From Asanoa ferruginea (GTDB taxonomy: Bacteria; Actinomycetota; Actinomycetes; Mycobacteriales; Micromonosporaceae), in assembly GCF_003387075.1 (NCBI RefSeq), contig NZ_QUMQ01000001.1:1116001-1180000 (forward strand): a stretch of 64,000 nucleotides of DNA, written 5' to 3'. The notes beneath the pieces are model-generated. The model did no database searches, was not told the DNA's origin, and saw only the letters and a list, made by a program, of their open reading frames with translations. This document shows positions 56,658-64,000 of the stretch, in pieces. Made by a program: the position numbers and the translations under genes. Each line of letters begins with the position of its first letter. Within the stretch, counting starts at the first letter, position 1.

Positions 56658-57571
56658 ACGAGTGGCCGTCGGTCGGCGTGGTGATCCCGACCCGGAACCG
56701 GCCGGAGTTGCTCCGCGCCGCGCTGGCGGCCGTACGCCGGCAGGACTATCCCGGTCAGTTGCGGGTGGTGGTGGCGTTCGACCAGTCAGAGCCGGACCTG
56801 CTCCTGGCGACCACGGACGGCGTACCCGTGATGGTCATTTCGAATTGGCGCACCCCCGGGTTGGCCGGCACCCGCAACAGCGGAATCCTCGCCCTGGACA
56901 CCGACCTGGTCGCGTTCTGCGATGACGACGACGAGTGGGCGCCCGACAAGCTGCGCGTCCAGGTGCCGGCGCTGATGGCCTCGTCGGCCGAGTTCGCGAC
57001 CTGCGCGATCGCGGTGTCGTTCCAGGGCCGGGTGACACCGCGGCTGGCCGGGATGGCGTCGGTCGGGGTGGCCGAGTTGGCGCGGTCGCGGATGGCGATG
57101 CTGCACTCGTCGACGTTTCTGATGTCGCGGACCGCACTGGTCGAGTCGGACCGGATCGGGCTAGTCGCCGAGGACGCGCCCGGTTCGCAGAACGAAGACT
57201 GGGACCTGCTGTTGCGGGCCGCGCGCCGGCATCCGATCGTGCACGTCGACGAGCCGCTGGTGCAGGTGCTCTGGGGGCGAAGTTCGCTTTACGCGTACGA
57301 GTACCAGACGAAGATCTCGTCGCTGCGCTGGATGATGGAGCGGCATCCGGAGATCCGTGGCTGCCCGCCCGGTGCCGCCCGGGTGTATGGGCAGCTCGCG
57401 TGCTGGGAGGCGGCGACCGGCAACCGGGCCGCGGCGTGGAAGTGGACCCGGCAGGCGGTGCGGGCCAACTGGCGCGAACCCCGCACGGCGATCGCGGTGG
57501 CCGCCCTGACCGGCGCGGTAAAGGTGGAGAACGTGTTGTCGACGCTGCATCGGCACGGCCGCGGCATCTGA
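56654..57571 (+). CDS. Family 2 glycosyltransferase
   Basis: 305 aa GT-A fold. The N-terminus SVGVVIPTRNRPELLRAALA, the nucleotide-binding LAGTRNSGILALDTDLVAF and the DxD region CDDDDEWAPDKL are clear, as is the later acceptor/catalytic NEDWDLLLRAARR. No membrane helices, so a cytoplasmic enzyme adding one sugar to a lipid-linked glycan. It overlaps the sulfotransferase gene by 4 nt, so the two probably act in the same glycan pathway. Confidence 0.93.
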   Translation: MNEWPSVGVVIPTRNRPELLRAALAAVRRQDYPGQLRVVVAFDQSEPDLLLATTDGVPVMVISNWRTPGLAGTRNSGILALDTDLVAFCDDDDEWAPDKLRVQVPALMASSAEFATCAIAVSFQGRVTPRLAGMASVGVAELARSRMAMLHSSTFLMSRTALVESDRIGLVAEDAPGSQNEDWDLLLRAARRHPIVHVDEPLVQVLWGRSSLYAYEYQTKISSLRWMMERHPEIRGCPPGAARVYGQLACWEAATGNRAAAWKWTRQAVRANWREPRTAIAVAALTGAVKVENVLSTLHRHGRGI

Positions 57572-57603
57572 TTTTGTCGGGGGGTGTCGTTACATTCGTC
57601 GGC

Positions 57604-58413
57604 GTGAAGGTGACTGTCGCCGACGGCGTGGCGCTCAACGTGCGGCACACGGCGGGTTCGTCGGCGCCCGCGTTTCTGCTCGTGCACGGCCTGGCGTCCA
57701 ACGCCCGGCTGTGGGATCTCGTGGCTGGTTTCCTTTCGGCGGCGGGTCACCCGAGCTATGCGGTCGACCTGCGTGGCCACGGCGAGTCCGACCTGCCCTC
57801 GTCGGGGTTCTCCACGGCGGCCGCCGCCGCTGACCTGGCCGAGGTGATCTCGTCGCTGGGCCTGCCTCCTGTGGTGGTCGCGGGTCAGTCGTGGGGCGGC
57901 AACGTGGTGGTGGAGTTGGCCGCCCGGCATCCGTCGCTGGTGCGAGCGCTGGCCCTGGTCGACGGCGGCTGGATCGACCTGCCGGCCCAGTTCGGCTCGT
58001 GGTCGGCGTGCGAGGCGGCGCTGCGACCGCCCGATCTCGACGGGATGCGCGCCGACGACCTGCTGGCGCGGCTGCGGGCCGGGCATCCCGACTGGTCTTC
58101 CGCCGCCGTCGAGGCGACGCTGGCCAACCTGCGGGTTGACGCCGACGGGCGGTTGTCTCGGCGGTTGCCGGTCGACCGGCATATGGAGATCGTGCGGAGC
58201 ATGTATGACCATCCGCCGGGGCGCTTCTTCTCCGCGTTGACCATGCCGGTGTTGCTGATGCCGGCCGGGCGGTCGGTTGCGCGTGCTCGGGCCGCCGCGG
58301 CCGACATGCCGTCGGCGACCGTCCACGAATACCCGGGCGGCGACCACGACCTGCACGCGCAGTCGCCCGCCGCGGTGGCCGCCGACCTGCTCTCGCTGGT
58401 GGGTGTGCCATGA
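57604..58413 (+). CDS. Alpha/beta-fold hydrolase
   Basis: 269 aa. The oxyanion motif LLVHGLASNARLWD, YAVDLRGHGESDLP, nucleophile Ser in VVAGQSWGGNVVVELA and the His in YPGGDHDLHAQSP fit a serine hydrolase of the epoxide hydrolase/lactonase/esterase type. The cap domain (residues about 130-200) is helical. Substrate unknown. It overlaps the following gene by 4 nt (ATGA), hinting at a shared function. Confidence 0.9.
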   Translation: MKVTVADGVALNVRHTAGSSAPAFLLVHGLASNARLWDLVAGFLSAAGHPSYAVDLRGHGESDLPSSGFSTAAAAADLAEVISSLGLPPVVVAGQSWGGNVVVELAARHPSLVRALALVDGGWIDLPAQFGSWSACEAALRPPDLDGMRADDLLARLRAGHPDWSSAAVEATLANLRVDADGRLSRRLPVDRHMEIVRSMYDHPPGRFFSALTMPVLLMPAGRSVARARAAAADMPSATVHEYPGGDHDLHAQSPAAVAADLLSLVGVP

Positions 58414-59783
58414 CCCGGCTGCTGGTGGTGATGGGCTCGGGCGAGACGGCGCCGACGATGGTCAAGCCACACCGGGCGGTGTTCGAACGGGTGACCGGCC
58501 CGGCGGTGCTGCTCGACACGCCCTACGGCTTCCAGTCCAACGCCGACGACATCTCGGCGCGGGCGGTGCGCTATTTCGACCAGAGCGTCGGCCGCGCGGT
58601 CGACGTGGTCTCGTGGCGGCAGGCGCCGGCTGACCCGGTCGCGCGGGAACGCTGCCTGGCCGCGCTGCGTGGTGCCGGTTGGGTCTTCGCGGGGCCGGGC
58701 AGCCCGACCTACACGCTGCGCGCGTGGCGGGAGACGGCGATCCCTGATCTGCTGGCCGACAAACTGAGCCGCGACGGGGTGGTCCTGTTCGCCAGCGCGG
58801 CGGCGTTGACGCTGGGCAGCCACACGGTGCCGGTCTACGAGATCTACAAGGCCGGCATCGAGCCACATTGGGCGCAGGGCCTCAACCTGCTCGAGGCGGC
58901 GCTGGGCTTTCCGGCGGTGCTCATCCCGCACTACGACAATGCCGAGGGCGGCAATCACGACACGCGATTCTGCTATCTGGGCGAGGCGCGGCTGTCGCTG
59001 TTGGAGGCCGAGCTCCCGCCGGACCGCCTGATCATCGGGGTCGACGAGCACACCGCCGTGGTCTTCGACCTCGACGCCAAGACGGCGACGGTGTCCGGCA
59101 ACGGGTTGTTGACGCTGCGCCGGGCCGGCGTAAGCACGGCGTTCCCGGCCGGGAGCGTGTTGTCCTTCGCTGATCTCGCGGCGGGGCCGGCCGCGGGCCT
59201 GGCGACGGGCGCGGGCCGGGCGACGGGCGCGGGCCGGGCGACGGGCGCGGGCCGGTCGACGGGCGCGGGTCCGGCGATGGGTCCGGCCGCGGGCGTGCCG
59301 ACGGGCGCGGGCCTGCCTGCGGGTTCCGGCGCTGGCCTGGCGGAGTCCGGCCGGCCGGGCTGGGTGGCCGGCGCGCCGCCGGTGTCCCAGCCGTCGTTGC
59401 GGGGGGTGGCCGACGACCTCGACGCCCGGTTCGCGACCGCGCTGGCGGCGCGCGACGTGGACGCGTGCGTCGCGGCGCTGCTCGAGATGGAACAGGCCAT
59501 CGTCGACTGGTCCGGCGACACGGAAACCAACGACGGTGCCGACTACCCGCGGTCAATCCTGCGCGGCATGGTGGTCCGGCTGGGCGAGTTGGCCCGACGC
59601 GGCGCGACCGATCCGGCGGAAACGGTCGGGCCATTCGTCGACGCTCTGGTCGAGCTGCGCGGGCGAGCCCGGCTCAACCGCGACTACCCGACATCCGACA
59701 CGGTGCGCGACCGGCTGGCGGCGGCCGGCGTCGAACTCCGCGACTCCCCCGACGGCACCTCCTGGCGGCTCGTCGCCGATTGA
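58410..59783 (+). CDS. Peptidase-S51-like domain fused to CysS-type C-terminal domain
   Basis: 457 aa. Residues about 1-250 resemble the class-I glutamine-amidotransferase-like/peptidase S51 fold: MGSGETAPTMVKPHR, the GPGSPTYTLRAW loop and the candidate nucleophile Ser in LFASAAALTLGSHTVPVYEI. A Gly/Ala/Thr repeat linker (59202-59273) follows. The last ~115 residues match the C-terminal anticodon-side domain of cysteinyl-tRNA synthetase (ALVELRGRARLNRDYPTSDT, VRDRLAAAGVELRDSPDGTS). No synthetase catalytic core is present. The combination may link amino-acid or peptide processing with tRNA binding; function unproven. Confidence 0.78.
   Translation: MTRLLVVMGSGETAPTMVKPHRAVFERVTGPAVLLDTPYGFQSNADDISARAVRYFDQSVGRAVDVVSWRQAPADPVARERCLAALRGAGWVFAGPGSPTYTLRAWRETAIPDLLADKLSRDGVVLFASAAALTLGSHTVPVYEIYKAGIEPHWAQGLNLLEAALGFPAVLIPHYDNAEGGNHDTRFCYLGEARLSLLEAELPPDRLIIGVDEHTAVVFDLDAKTATVSGNGLLTLRRAGVSTAFPAGSVLSFADLAAGPAAGLATGAGRATGAGRATGAGRSTGAGPAMGPAAGVPTGAGLPAGSGAGLAESGRPGWVAGAPPVSQPSLRGVADDLDARFATALAARDVDACVAALLEMEQAIVDWSGDTETNDGADYPRSILRGMVVRLGELARRGATDPAETVGPFVDALVELRGRARLNRDYPTSDTVRDRLAAAGVELRDSPDGTSWRLVAD
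59202..59273. repeat. 18-bp direct repeats in a coding linker
   Basis: Three exact copies of GCGACGGGCGCGGGCCGG (59202, 59220, 59238) and a fourth degenerate copy (59256) encode ATGAGR units between the two domains of the S51/CysS-tail fusion. Likely slippage expansion. Confidence 0.88.
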
Positions 59784-59851
59784 CGCGTCGGGCCGTGCAA
59801 CCTCGTCGGCCGTAGCGACCGTCTTGCTCCCGACGGAAGGAGCAGAGCGGC

Positions 59852-60376
59852 GTGCAGCCACTTGATGAGGAGGAGTTTCGTGAGTTCGTCACCAACGCCC
59901 GCGACACGTTGCGCGGTCTCGCCTATCTGACCTGCGGAAGCTGGGCGATGGCCGACGACGCCGTCGCCGCGGCACTGAGCAAGCTCTACGTGCGCTGGAA
60001 GCGGGTCGCGGCGCCCTACCCCTACGCCCGGCGCATGGTCGTGCTCGCCGCCATCGACGAGACCCGCCGGCCGTGGCGACGGCGGGAGCGATCCGCCAGC
60101 GACTTCATGCCGGAGCGACCGGAGCCAGACCGGCTCGGCGCCATCGACGACCAACTGCACGTGCGGGCCGCACTCGCGCAGGTCCCGCCGGGGCAGCGCG
60201 CGGTGCTGGTGCTGCGTTTCTACGAACAGCTCAGCGTCGAGGAGACGGCCGAGGCGCTCGGTCGCAGTCAGGGCACGGTCAAGAGCCAGACCGCGCGCGG
60301 TTTGGCCGCGCTGCGCGCCGCCCTCGGCGACGAATCGGACCTACGCCTCACGGCGTCCGCTCAGGGAGAGCAATGA
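59852..60376 (+). CDS. SigE-family ECF RNA polymerase sigma factor
   Basis: 174 aa. Region 2 (EFREFVTNARDTLRGLAYLT, AMADDAVAAALSKLYVRWKR) and region 4 (VPPGQRAVLVLRFYEQLSVE, GRSQGTVKSQTARGLAALR) are present. GTG start with AAGGAG (59837-59842) 9 nt upstream. Region 2 has diverged (ADDAVAAALSKLY instead of AEDLVQEAFLRL), which may alter promoter choice. It overlaps a membrane-protein gene by 4 nt, the same arrangement as the sigma gene at 52.3 kb. Confidence 0.93.
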   Translation: MQPLDEEEFREFVTNARDTLRGLAYLTCGSWAMADDAVAAALSKLYVRWKRVAAPYPYARRMVVLAAIDETRRPWRRRERSASDFMPERPEPDRLGAIDDQLHVRAALAQVPPGQRAVLVLRFYEQLSVEETAEALGRSQGTVKSQTARGLAALRAALGDESDLRLTASAQGEQ

Positions 60377-61452
60377 ACAACATTCGCCAGCTTCTCGAAG
60401 AAGCCAGGACCGACGCACCGCCGTCGGCGGTCACCGTCGACGACATCGTGCGGGCGGGCCGCAAGCGGCTCCGCCGATCACGGTCGGGCAAACTCGCCGG
60501 CGCCGCCCTCGGCATCGGCGCGGCCGTGACCGCTCTGACCATCGCGACCTCGTCGCTTGCGGGAAGCCCACCGGCCCCGCCTGCCGCGCCCCCCATTGTC
60601 GCCCCGACCGGCTTCACCGTGACGTTCGCCGGCTACCAGGTCGGCGACTTCCGGGTGGCCGACCCGGCCCAGATCACGCCCGGCTATCAGCGCTCGGTCA
60701 TCAAGCGGGCCAACGTCGACCTCGGCGGCGGCTCGCGCACCACGTTGGACGCGGGAACCCTGACCGTCTACGCGCCGGGCGTCTTCCGCCCGGACCGCTA
60801 CGACGACGGCACGGCGATCGTGGTCGGTGGCCGGCCCGGCTACGCGACCACGCTCGACCGCCGCTTCATCGTCGGCGAGCCGGGCAGCAACCGCCGGTCA
60901 ACGAGGACCGAGGTGCTCCCGCTGCCCGCGGTGGCCTGGCAATACGCCACCGGGTCCTGGGCGACGCTCGAATCGGAGGATGTCGGCGCCCGGGGCGTCC
61001 CGGCCGACGCGCTGCGCCAACTGGCCGAGGCGTTCGCCCCGGCGGCGTCGCCCCGGCCGGCGACGACGGCGTTCCGGGCCCGCTATGTCCCGGCCGGCTG
61101 GACGCTGGCGAGCGCGGGAAGCGCCCTGGTAACCGGCGACGACGACCTGTCGACGGCCCACTGGGTACGCGGCGGCGCCCGCTTCGACTCCCTCGCCGAG
61201 CCGGTCGATCTGGAGGGATCGCTGGTGGTGCGGGTCGCCCCGGTGCAGACGGAAGGGCCCCACGCACACCCGGTCACGCCACCCTGCCCGGCCGGCCAAC
61301 ACATCTGCGATGTCCGAATCAACGACCACTACTACGCGCAGGTGCACGACAGCTCGGGCACCCTCCCGACCGCCGAACTCCGCGCGATCGCCGACGGCCT
61401 CGAGTTCGCAACGATCGACCGCCCGGAGAGCTGGTTCCCGGTGCAGCCCTGA
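60373..61452 (+). CDS. Membrane-anchored protein partnered with ECF sigma factor
   Basis: 359 aa. A cytoplasmic helical N-terminus (IRQLLEEARTDAPPSAVTVD, IVRAGRKRLRRSRSG), one membrane helix (KLAGAALGIGAAVTALTIAT) and a large extracytoplasmic domain with two Cys pairs (TPPCPAGQHICDVRIND). RBS GGGAG and an ATGA overlap with the sigma gene show coupling. It is probably the sensor or anti-sigma partner, though no canonical zinc anti-sigma motif is seen. A GC hairpin follows the stop. Confidence 0.8.
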   Translation: MNNIRQLLEEARTDAPPSAVTVDDIVRAGRKRLRRSRSGKLAGAALGIGAAVTALTIATSSLAGSPPAPPAAPPIVAPTGFTVTFAGYQVGDFRVADPAQITPGYQRSVIKRANVDLGGGSRTTLDAGTLTVYAPGVFRPDRYDDGTAIVVGGRPGYATTLDRRFIVGEPGSNRRSTRTEVLPLPAVAWQYATGSWATLESEDVGARGVPADALRQLAEAFAPAASPRPATTAFRARYVPAGWTLASAGSALVTGDDDLSTAHWVRGGARFDSLAEPVDLEGSLVVRVAPVQTEGPHAHPVTPPCPAGQHICDVRINDHYYAQVHDSSGTLPTAELRAIADGLEFATIDRPESWFPVQP

Positions 61453-61459
61453 CCGCTTT

Positions 61460-61487
61460 GGCCGGGGCCGGACCACCGGCCCCGGCC
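61460..61487 (+). terminator. GC-rich terminator hairpin
   Basis: A perfect 12-bp stem GGCCGGGGCCGG / CCGGCCCCGGCC with loop ACCA begins 8 nt after the stop of the sigma-partner gene. No T-run follows. The remaining 218 bp up to the next gene hold no convincing feature. Confidence 0.65.
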
Positions 61488-61705
61488 CCGCATCAGCGCC
61501 GGCGAGTAGGTGACCCATCGGGCTCGAATCGACGCGGGAGCGAGAACGCCCTCGGCGACCAGAGTGCGGTACTCGGCTGCGGCGTTGGCAGGAACCACTC
61601 GACCGCCGCCATGCACCCCGCGACGTTGACCTGGGCCAGCAGCACGCACTCATCGTAGGTCCCACCCGGTGAGGAGCGCCGTTCCGGTGAAGGCATCATG
61701 ATCAT

Positions 61706-62269
61706 GTGTGGCGCAAACGTAAACGTGGCCTCGACTCGGTTCTGCCTTACCTGAAGGCGACGCTTGACGTCTCCGACGGTTCAGGCATCGCCGAACCATC
61801 CGCTACGCCGGTCACCCGCCCGTTCGTGGGGTCATTGCTCACTACGTATGTGCTGGACGAGGAAAGTCGCTTCCGGTTTGTCACCGAGGCCGACGCCGCC
61901 GAAGCGGGACGGACCGTCGACCAGCTCCACCAGCGGGCAATCGCGAACCTCGCGGCCCTGGTCGCCCAGCAGGAGCTCCGGACGCCGAAGTTCCACGCGA
62001 TCACGCCCGTCATATTCGACGGCAATCTCGAGGTGAGCTTCATGCTCTTCGACGAGCTGTGGACGTCGTTCGAAGAGCGCTTCGGCGAGCCCGAGATCCT
62101 CGCCGTCGCGCCGGCCCGCGACATCCTCGCCTTCTGCCCTGCCAGCAGCGACGAGGGCCGCAAACAACTCGGCGAGCTCGTCGACCGGATCTGGCCCGGC
62201 GGGGATCACCTGCTCACCCGCGATTTCTACCGCCGGGTCGACGGAGCATGGCAGCTAGACGAGGCGTAG
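61706..62269 (+). CDS. DUF1444 (YtpQ-like) family protein
   Basis: 187 aa, soluble. The pattern LLTTYVLDEESRFRFVTEAD, LHQRAIANLAALV, and LTRDFYRRVDGAWQL resembles DUF1444/YtpQ proteins. The family is widespread with no known enzymatic role. GTG at 61706 gives MWRKRKRG at the N-terminus. Third-position GC is slightly lower than in neighbours. It is convergent with the RraA-like gene, 6 bp away. Confidence 0.78.
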   Translation: MWRKRKRGLDSVLPYLKATLDVSDGSGIAEPSATPVTRPFVGSLLTTYVLDEESRFRFVTEADAAEAGRTVDQLHQRAIANLAALVAQQELRTPKFHAITPVIFDGNLEVSFMLFDELWTSFEERFGEPEILAVAPARDILAFCPASSDEGRKQLGELVDRIWPGGDHLLTRDFYRRVDGAWQLDEA

Positions 62270-62275
62270 CGAGGT

Positions 62276-62893
62276 CTATGCCTCGATGAAGCCGCCGTCA
62301 AGGAGGATGGCCTCGATGCGGGCGTGGTGCGACCGCTCCCAGTCGTCGAGTGACTCGGCCGCCTCCTTGGCCAGCCTCGCTTTGGCGTCGCGGAGGATCT
62401 GCTCTCGTCGGGCTTGCGGCACGACCACGACGCCTTCCTCATCCGCGACCACCGTGTCGCCAGGGTGAACGAGGGCGCCGCCGCACCGGACGGCGGTGTT
62501 CAGCGGAGCCACCGCCGCCTTCGTGCCCGGGATCGGGATCACGCCGCGGGCGAAGACCGGAAAGCCCATCTCACGAACCTCGGCCACGTCGCGGATCACG
62601 CCGTCGATGACGAAGCCCGCGATGCCGCGCCGCTGGGCCACGGCGCAGACGTTGCCGCCCGCCACCGCGTAGTCGACGTCGCCCGCCTCGACCACGACGA
62701 CCGAGCCGGGCGCCGCCCGATAGATCGCGGCGTGCAGCATCAAGTTGTCGCCCGCCGGGCAGCGCACCGTGAACGCCGGCCCGGCGAGCTGCGGCATCGA
62801 CGTCCATAGTGGCCGGATGCCGATGTCGAGCACCTGTTCGCGGCTCAGCAGGTCAGCGAGCGTGGTCGTCGGGATGGCGGCGAAGTCGGTCAA
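62276..62893 (-). CDS. RraA-like protein (possible 4-hydroxy-4-methyl-2-oxoglutarate aldolase)
   Basis: 205 aa. RraA-fold motifs: TTTLADLLSREQVLD, AGPAFTVRCPAGDNLMLHAA, GDVDYAVAGGNVCAVAQRRG, GFVIDGVIRDVAEVREMGFP (the GxxxDGxxRD substrate/metal site) and VHPGDTVVADEEGVVVVP. Members are HMG/CHA aldolases or oxaloacetate decarboxylases; some bind RNase E. The TTG at 62893 is chosen because GGAGG (62901-62905) lies 7 nt upstream; the frame extends to a TTG at 62914. It follows an MFS gene closely on the same strand and may process the imported compound. Confidence 0.88.
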   Translation of the reverse strand: MTDFAAIPTTTLADLLSREQVLDIGIRPLWTSMPQLAGPAFTVRCPAGDNLMLHAAIYRAAPGSVVVVEAGDVDYAVAGGNVCAVAQRRGIAGFVIDGVIRDVAEVREMGFPVFARGVIPIPGTKAAVAPLNTAVRCGGALVHPGDTVVADEEGVVVVPQARREQILRDAKARLAKEAAESLDDWERSHHARIEAILLDGGFIEA

Positions 62894-62910
62894 CGCGGAT
62901 CCTCCGATGT

Positions 62911-64000
62911 TCAAGCGGCTACCAGCGGGGGCGTTTCAACAAGTGCCGGGCGGCGGCGCAACGCCCAGCGGACGATCGACGGATAGACCAGCCCGGCGCC
63001 AGCGAAGATCGATGCCAGGGCCAGCCAGCCGGGCTCGCCCAAGCCTATTACCAGGGCCGTGAGCAGCGGCGGAGCCACCATGTCGCCGAGCTGCCGGCCG
63101 GTCTGGAGCGCGCCCTGATACTGGCCCTGGGCCCAGTCCGGGGCCAGGTCGAAGACCACCGCGAACGTCCCGGCCGACAGCCACAGCTCGCCGATCACGT
63201 GCACCACCGCGGCCGCCAGCACCAGCGCGCCGACCAGGCGGGCCGAGCGGCCGGCCGTCAGTCCGAAGAGGACGCAGGACGCGCCGACCAGCAGGGCGCC
63301 GCGCCGGCTGACCGGGACGGCGTCGACGGCCGTGTGCGTGCCACGCGAGATCCACACCTGAAGGGTGACGCAGCCGATGGTGTTGACCAGCAGGGCCGCC
63401 GAGACGAGATAGGCCGGCGCGTGCGTGTAGGCCAGCAGGAACAGCGGCAGCGCCAGGCTCAGCAACGCGTTGTAGAGCGACGCGACCAGGCCGTCGACCA
63501 GCACGAAAGCCACGAACGGGCGGTCTCGGAGGACGGCCAGCCGGGAGACGCCGGCCGGGCGCGCCACCCGATCGACCGCGTCGGCCCGGCCCACCACGGC
63601 GGCCGCGACCAGGAACGTCGCCGTGTTGGCGAGCAGCACGGCCAGGTAGCCGGCGCGGCTGTCGAGCAGCAGAGGCACGGCGCCCAGCGCGGTGCCGAGC
63701 CCCAGGCCAGCGTTGTTGGTCGAACGGATGAACGCCCGGGTGCGTACCCGCTCCGCCGGCGGCACCGCGCCCGCGATCATCGCGCCGGTCGAGGCCTTCA
63801 CCGTCGCGTTGGCGACCGCGATGACGGACGCGACCACGGCGTACGACCAGAGGTGGTGCACCTGGGTCAACCCGGCGAAGCAGGCCGCCAGCACCAGCAG
63901 CGCCACGATCTGCACCTGCTTCGGGCCGCGCCGGTCGGCGACCGCGCCCATCGGCGTGGTCAGCACGATCCCGGCGAGCGCCGCGAGGCTGAGGCCGGCC
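62911..64000 (-). CDS. MFS transporter (5'-truncated at window edge)
   Basis: 363 codons are visible; the frame is open to base 64000 (GLSLAALAGIVLTTPMGAVADRRGPKQ), so the first helix is outside. The MFS loop motif A is PMGAVADRRGPKQVQ after helix 2, and about ten further helices follow (e.g. VAFVLVDGLVASLYNALLSL, LVGALVLAAAVVHVIGELWL). It is an exporter-like 12-helix MFS protein of unknown substrate. Its stop is 17 nt before the RraA-like start, so the two are probably one operon. Confidence 0.9.
   Translation of the reverse strand, partial: AGLSLAALAGIVLTTPMGAVADRRGPKQVQIVALLVLAACFAGLTQVHHLWSYAVVASVIAVANATVKASTGAMIAGAVPPAERVRTRAFIRSTNNAGLGLGTALGAVPLLLDSRAGYLAVLLANTATFLVAAAVVGRADAVDRVARPAGVSRLAVLRDRPFVAFVLVDGLVASLYNALLSLALPLFLLAYTHAPAYLVSAALLVNTIGCVTLQVWISRGTHTAVDAVPVSRRGALLVGASCVLFGLTAGRSARLVGALVLAAAVVHVIGELWLSAGTFAVVFDLAPDWAQGQYQGALQTGRQLGDMVAPPLLTALVIGLGEPGWLALASIFAGAGLVYPSIVRWALRRRPALVETPPLVAA

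Noticed and set aside
61493-61705. 70-codon leftward open frame in the gap before the DUF1444 gene
   Set aside because: Third positions are fairly GC-rich and the product has a readable core (AQVNVAGCMAAVEWFLP), but there is no Shine-Dalgarno, no homologue recognised and it overlaps the promoter region of the next gene, so it was not called.

Overview
The window is a stretch of very GC-rich chromosome with strong third-position G/C bias, frequent GTG/TTG starts and many 4-nt ATGA/GTGA gene overlaps. This points to a filamentous actinomycete. Gene content (MoxR/DUF58 operon next to NDH-2, DUF501, FtsB-like protein, SigE-type ECF modules, DUF6082) suggests Micromonosporaceae, but the genus cannot be fixed from the sequence alone. 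No rRNA, tRNA, CRISPR array or transposase gene was found.

Layout. 1-4.2 kb: two tandem Bax-inhibitor-1/YccA membrane proteins (the first cut by the window edge), a small unknown gene, an alpha/beta hydrolase, and a PadR regulator overlapping a membrane protein. 4.4-11.6 kb: dienelactone hydrolase, family-5 uracil-DNA glycosylase, then an overlapping operon (DUF4129 - membrane protein - MoxR ATPase - DUF58 - membrane protein) followed by an NDH-2-like oxidoreductase. 11.6-27.1 kb: a mostly leftward housekeeping block (ppx/gppA, argA-like GNAT, DUF501, ftsB-like, eno, mazG, lipoprotein, mfd). It resembles the mfd-mazG-lpqU-eno-Rv1024-Rv1025-ppx2 order of mycobacteria, but is split between eno and mazG by nudC, ASCH, DUF885, a MocR/DMT-transporter pair and an 0.7-kb tandem-repeat array. 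27.1-28.6 kb: a small accessory patch (DUF6082 and an unknown gene) of looser codon use. 28.7-39.9 kb: an APS kinase fused to a degenerate ATP-sulfurylase domain, a two-ATPase/two-permease ABC operon, PEP carboxylase, an S66 peptidase and an ArsR/SRPBCC pair.

39.9-57.6 kb is the most distinctive region, an exopolysaccharide locus. A secreted GH26-like protein with long Pro-rich linkers is divergent from an overlapping operon encoding a Wzz-like chain-length regulator with a dead BY-kinase domain, a Wzy-like polymerase, an APH-fold phosphotransferase, a sulfotransferase, a Wzx-like flippase and a GH26-like lipoprotein. After a 4.6-kb interruption (WYL regulator pair, ECF sigma module, lipoprotein, TolB-like propeller) come a WecG/TagA/CpsF glycosyltransferase, a second sulfotransferase and a GT2 glycosyltransferase. 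With the PAPS-forming kinase at 28.7 kb this suggests a sulfated surface polysaccharide. 57.6-64 kb: an alpha/beta hydrolase, a peptidase-S51-like/CysS-tail fusion, a second ECF module, a DUF1444 protein, an RraA-like protein and a truncated MFS transporter.

Non-coding structures of interest are a 26-bp/79-bp hierarchical repeat array (21.0-21.7 kb), a perfect 28-bp inverted repeat inside the MocR coding sequence (19.6 kb), a 100-bp palindromic MITE-like element whose ends supply the stop codons of two convergent genes (54.8 kb), and three strong palindromic operators beside PadR, ArsR and WYL regulator genes.
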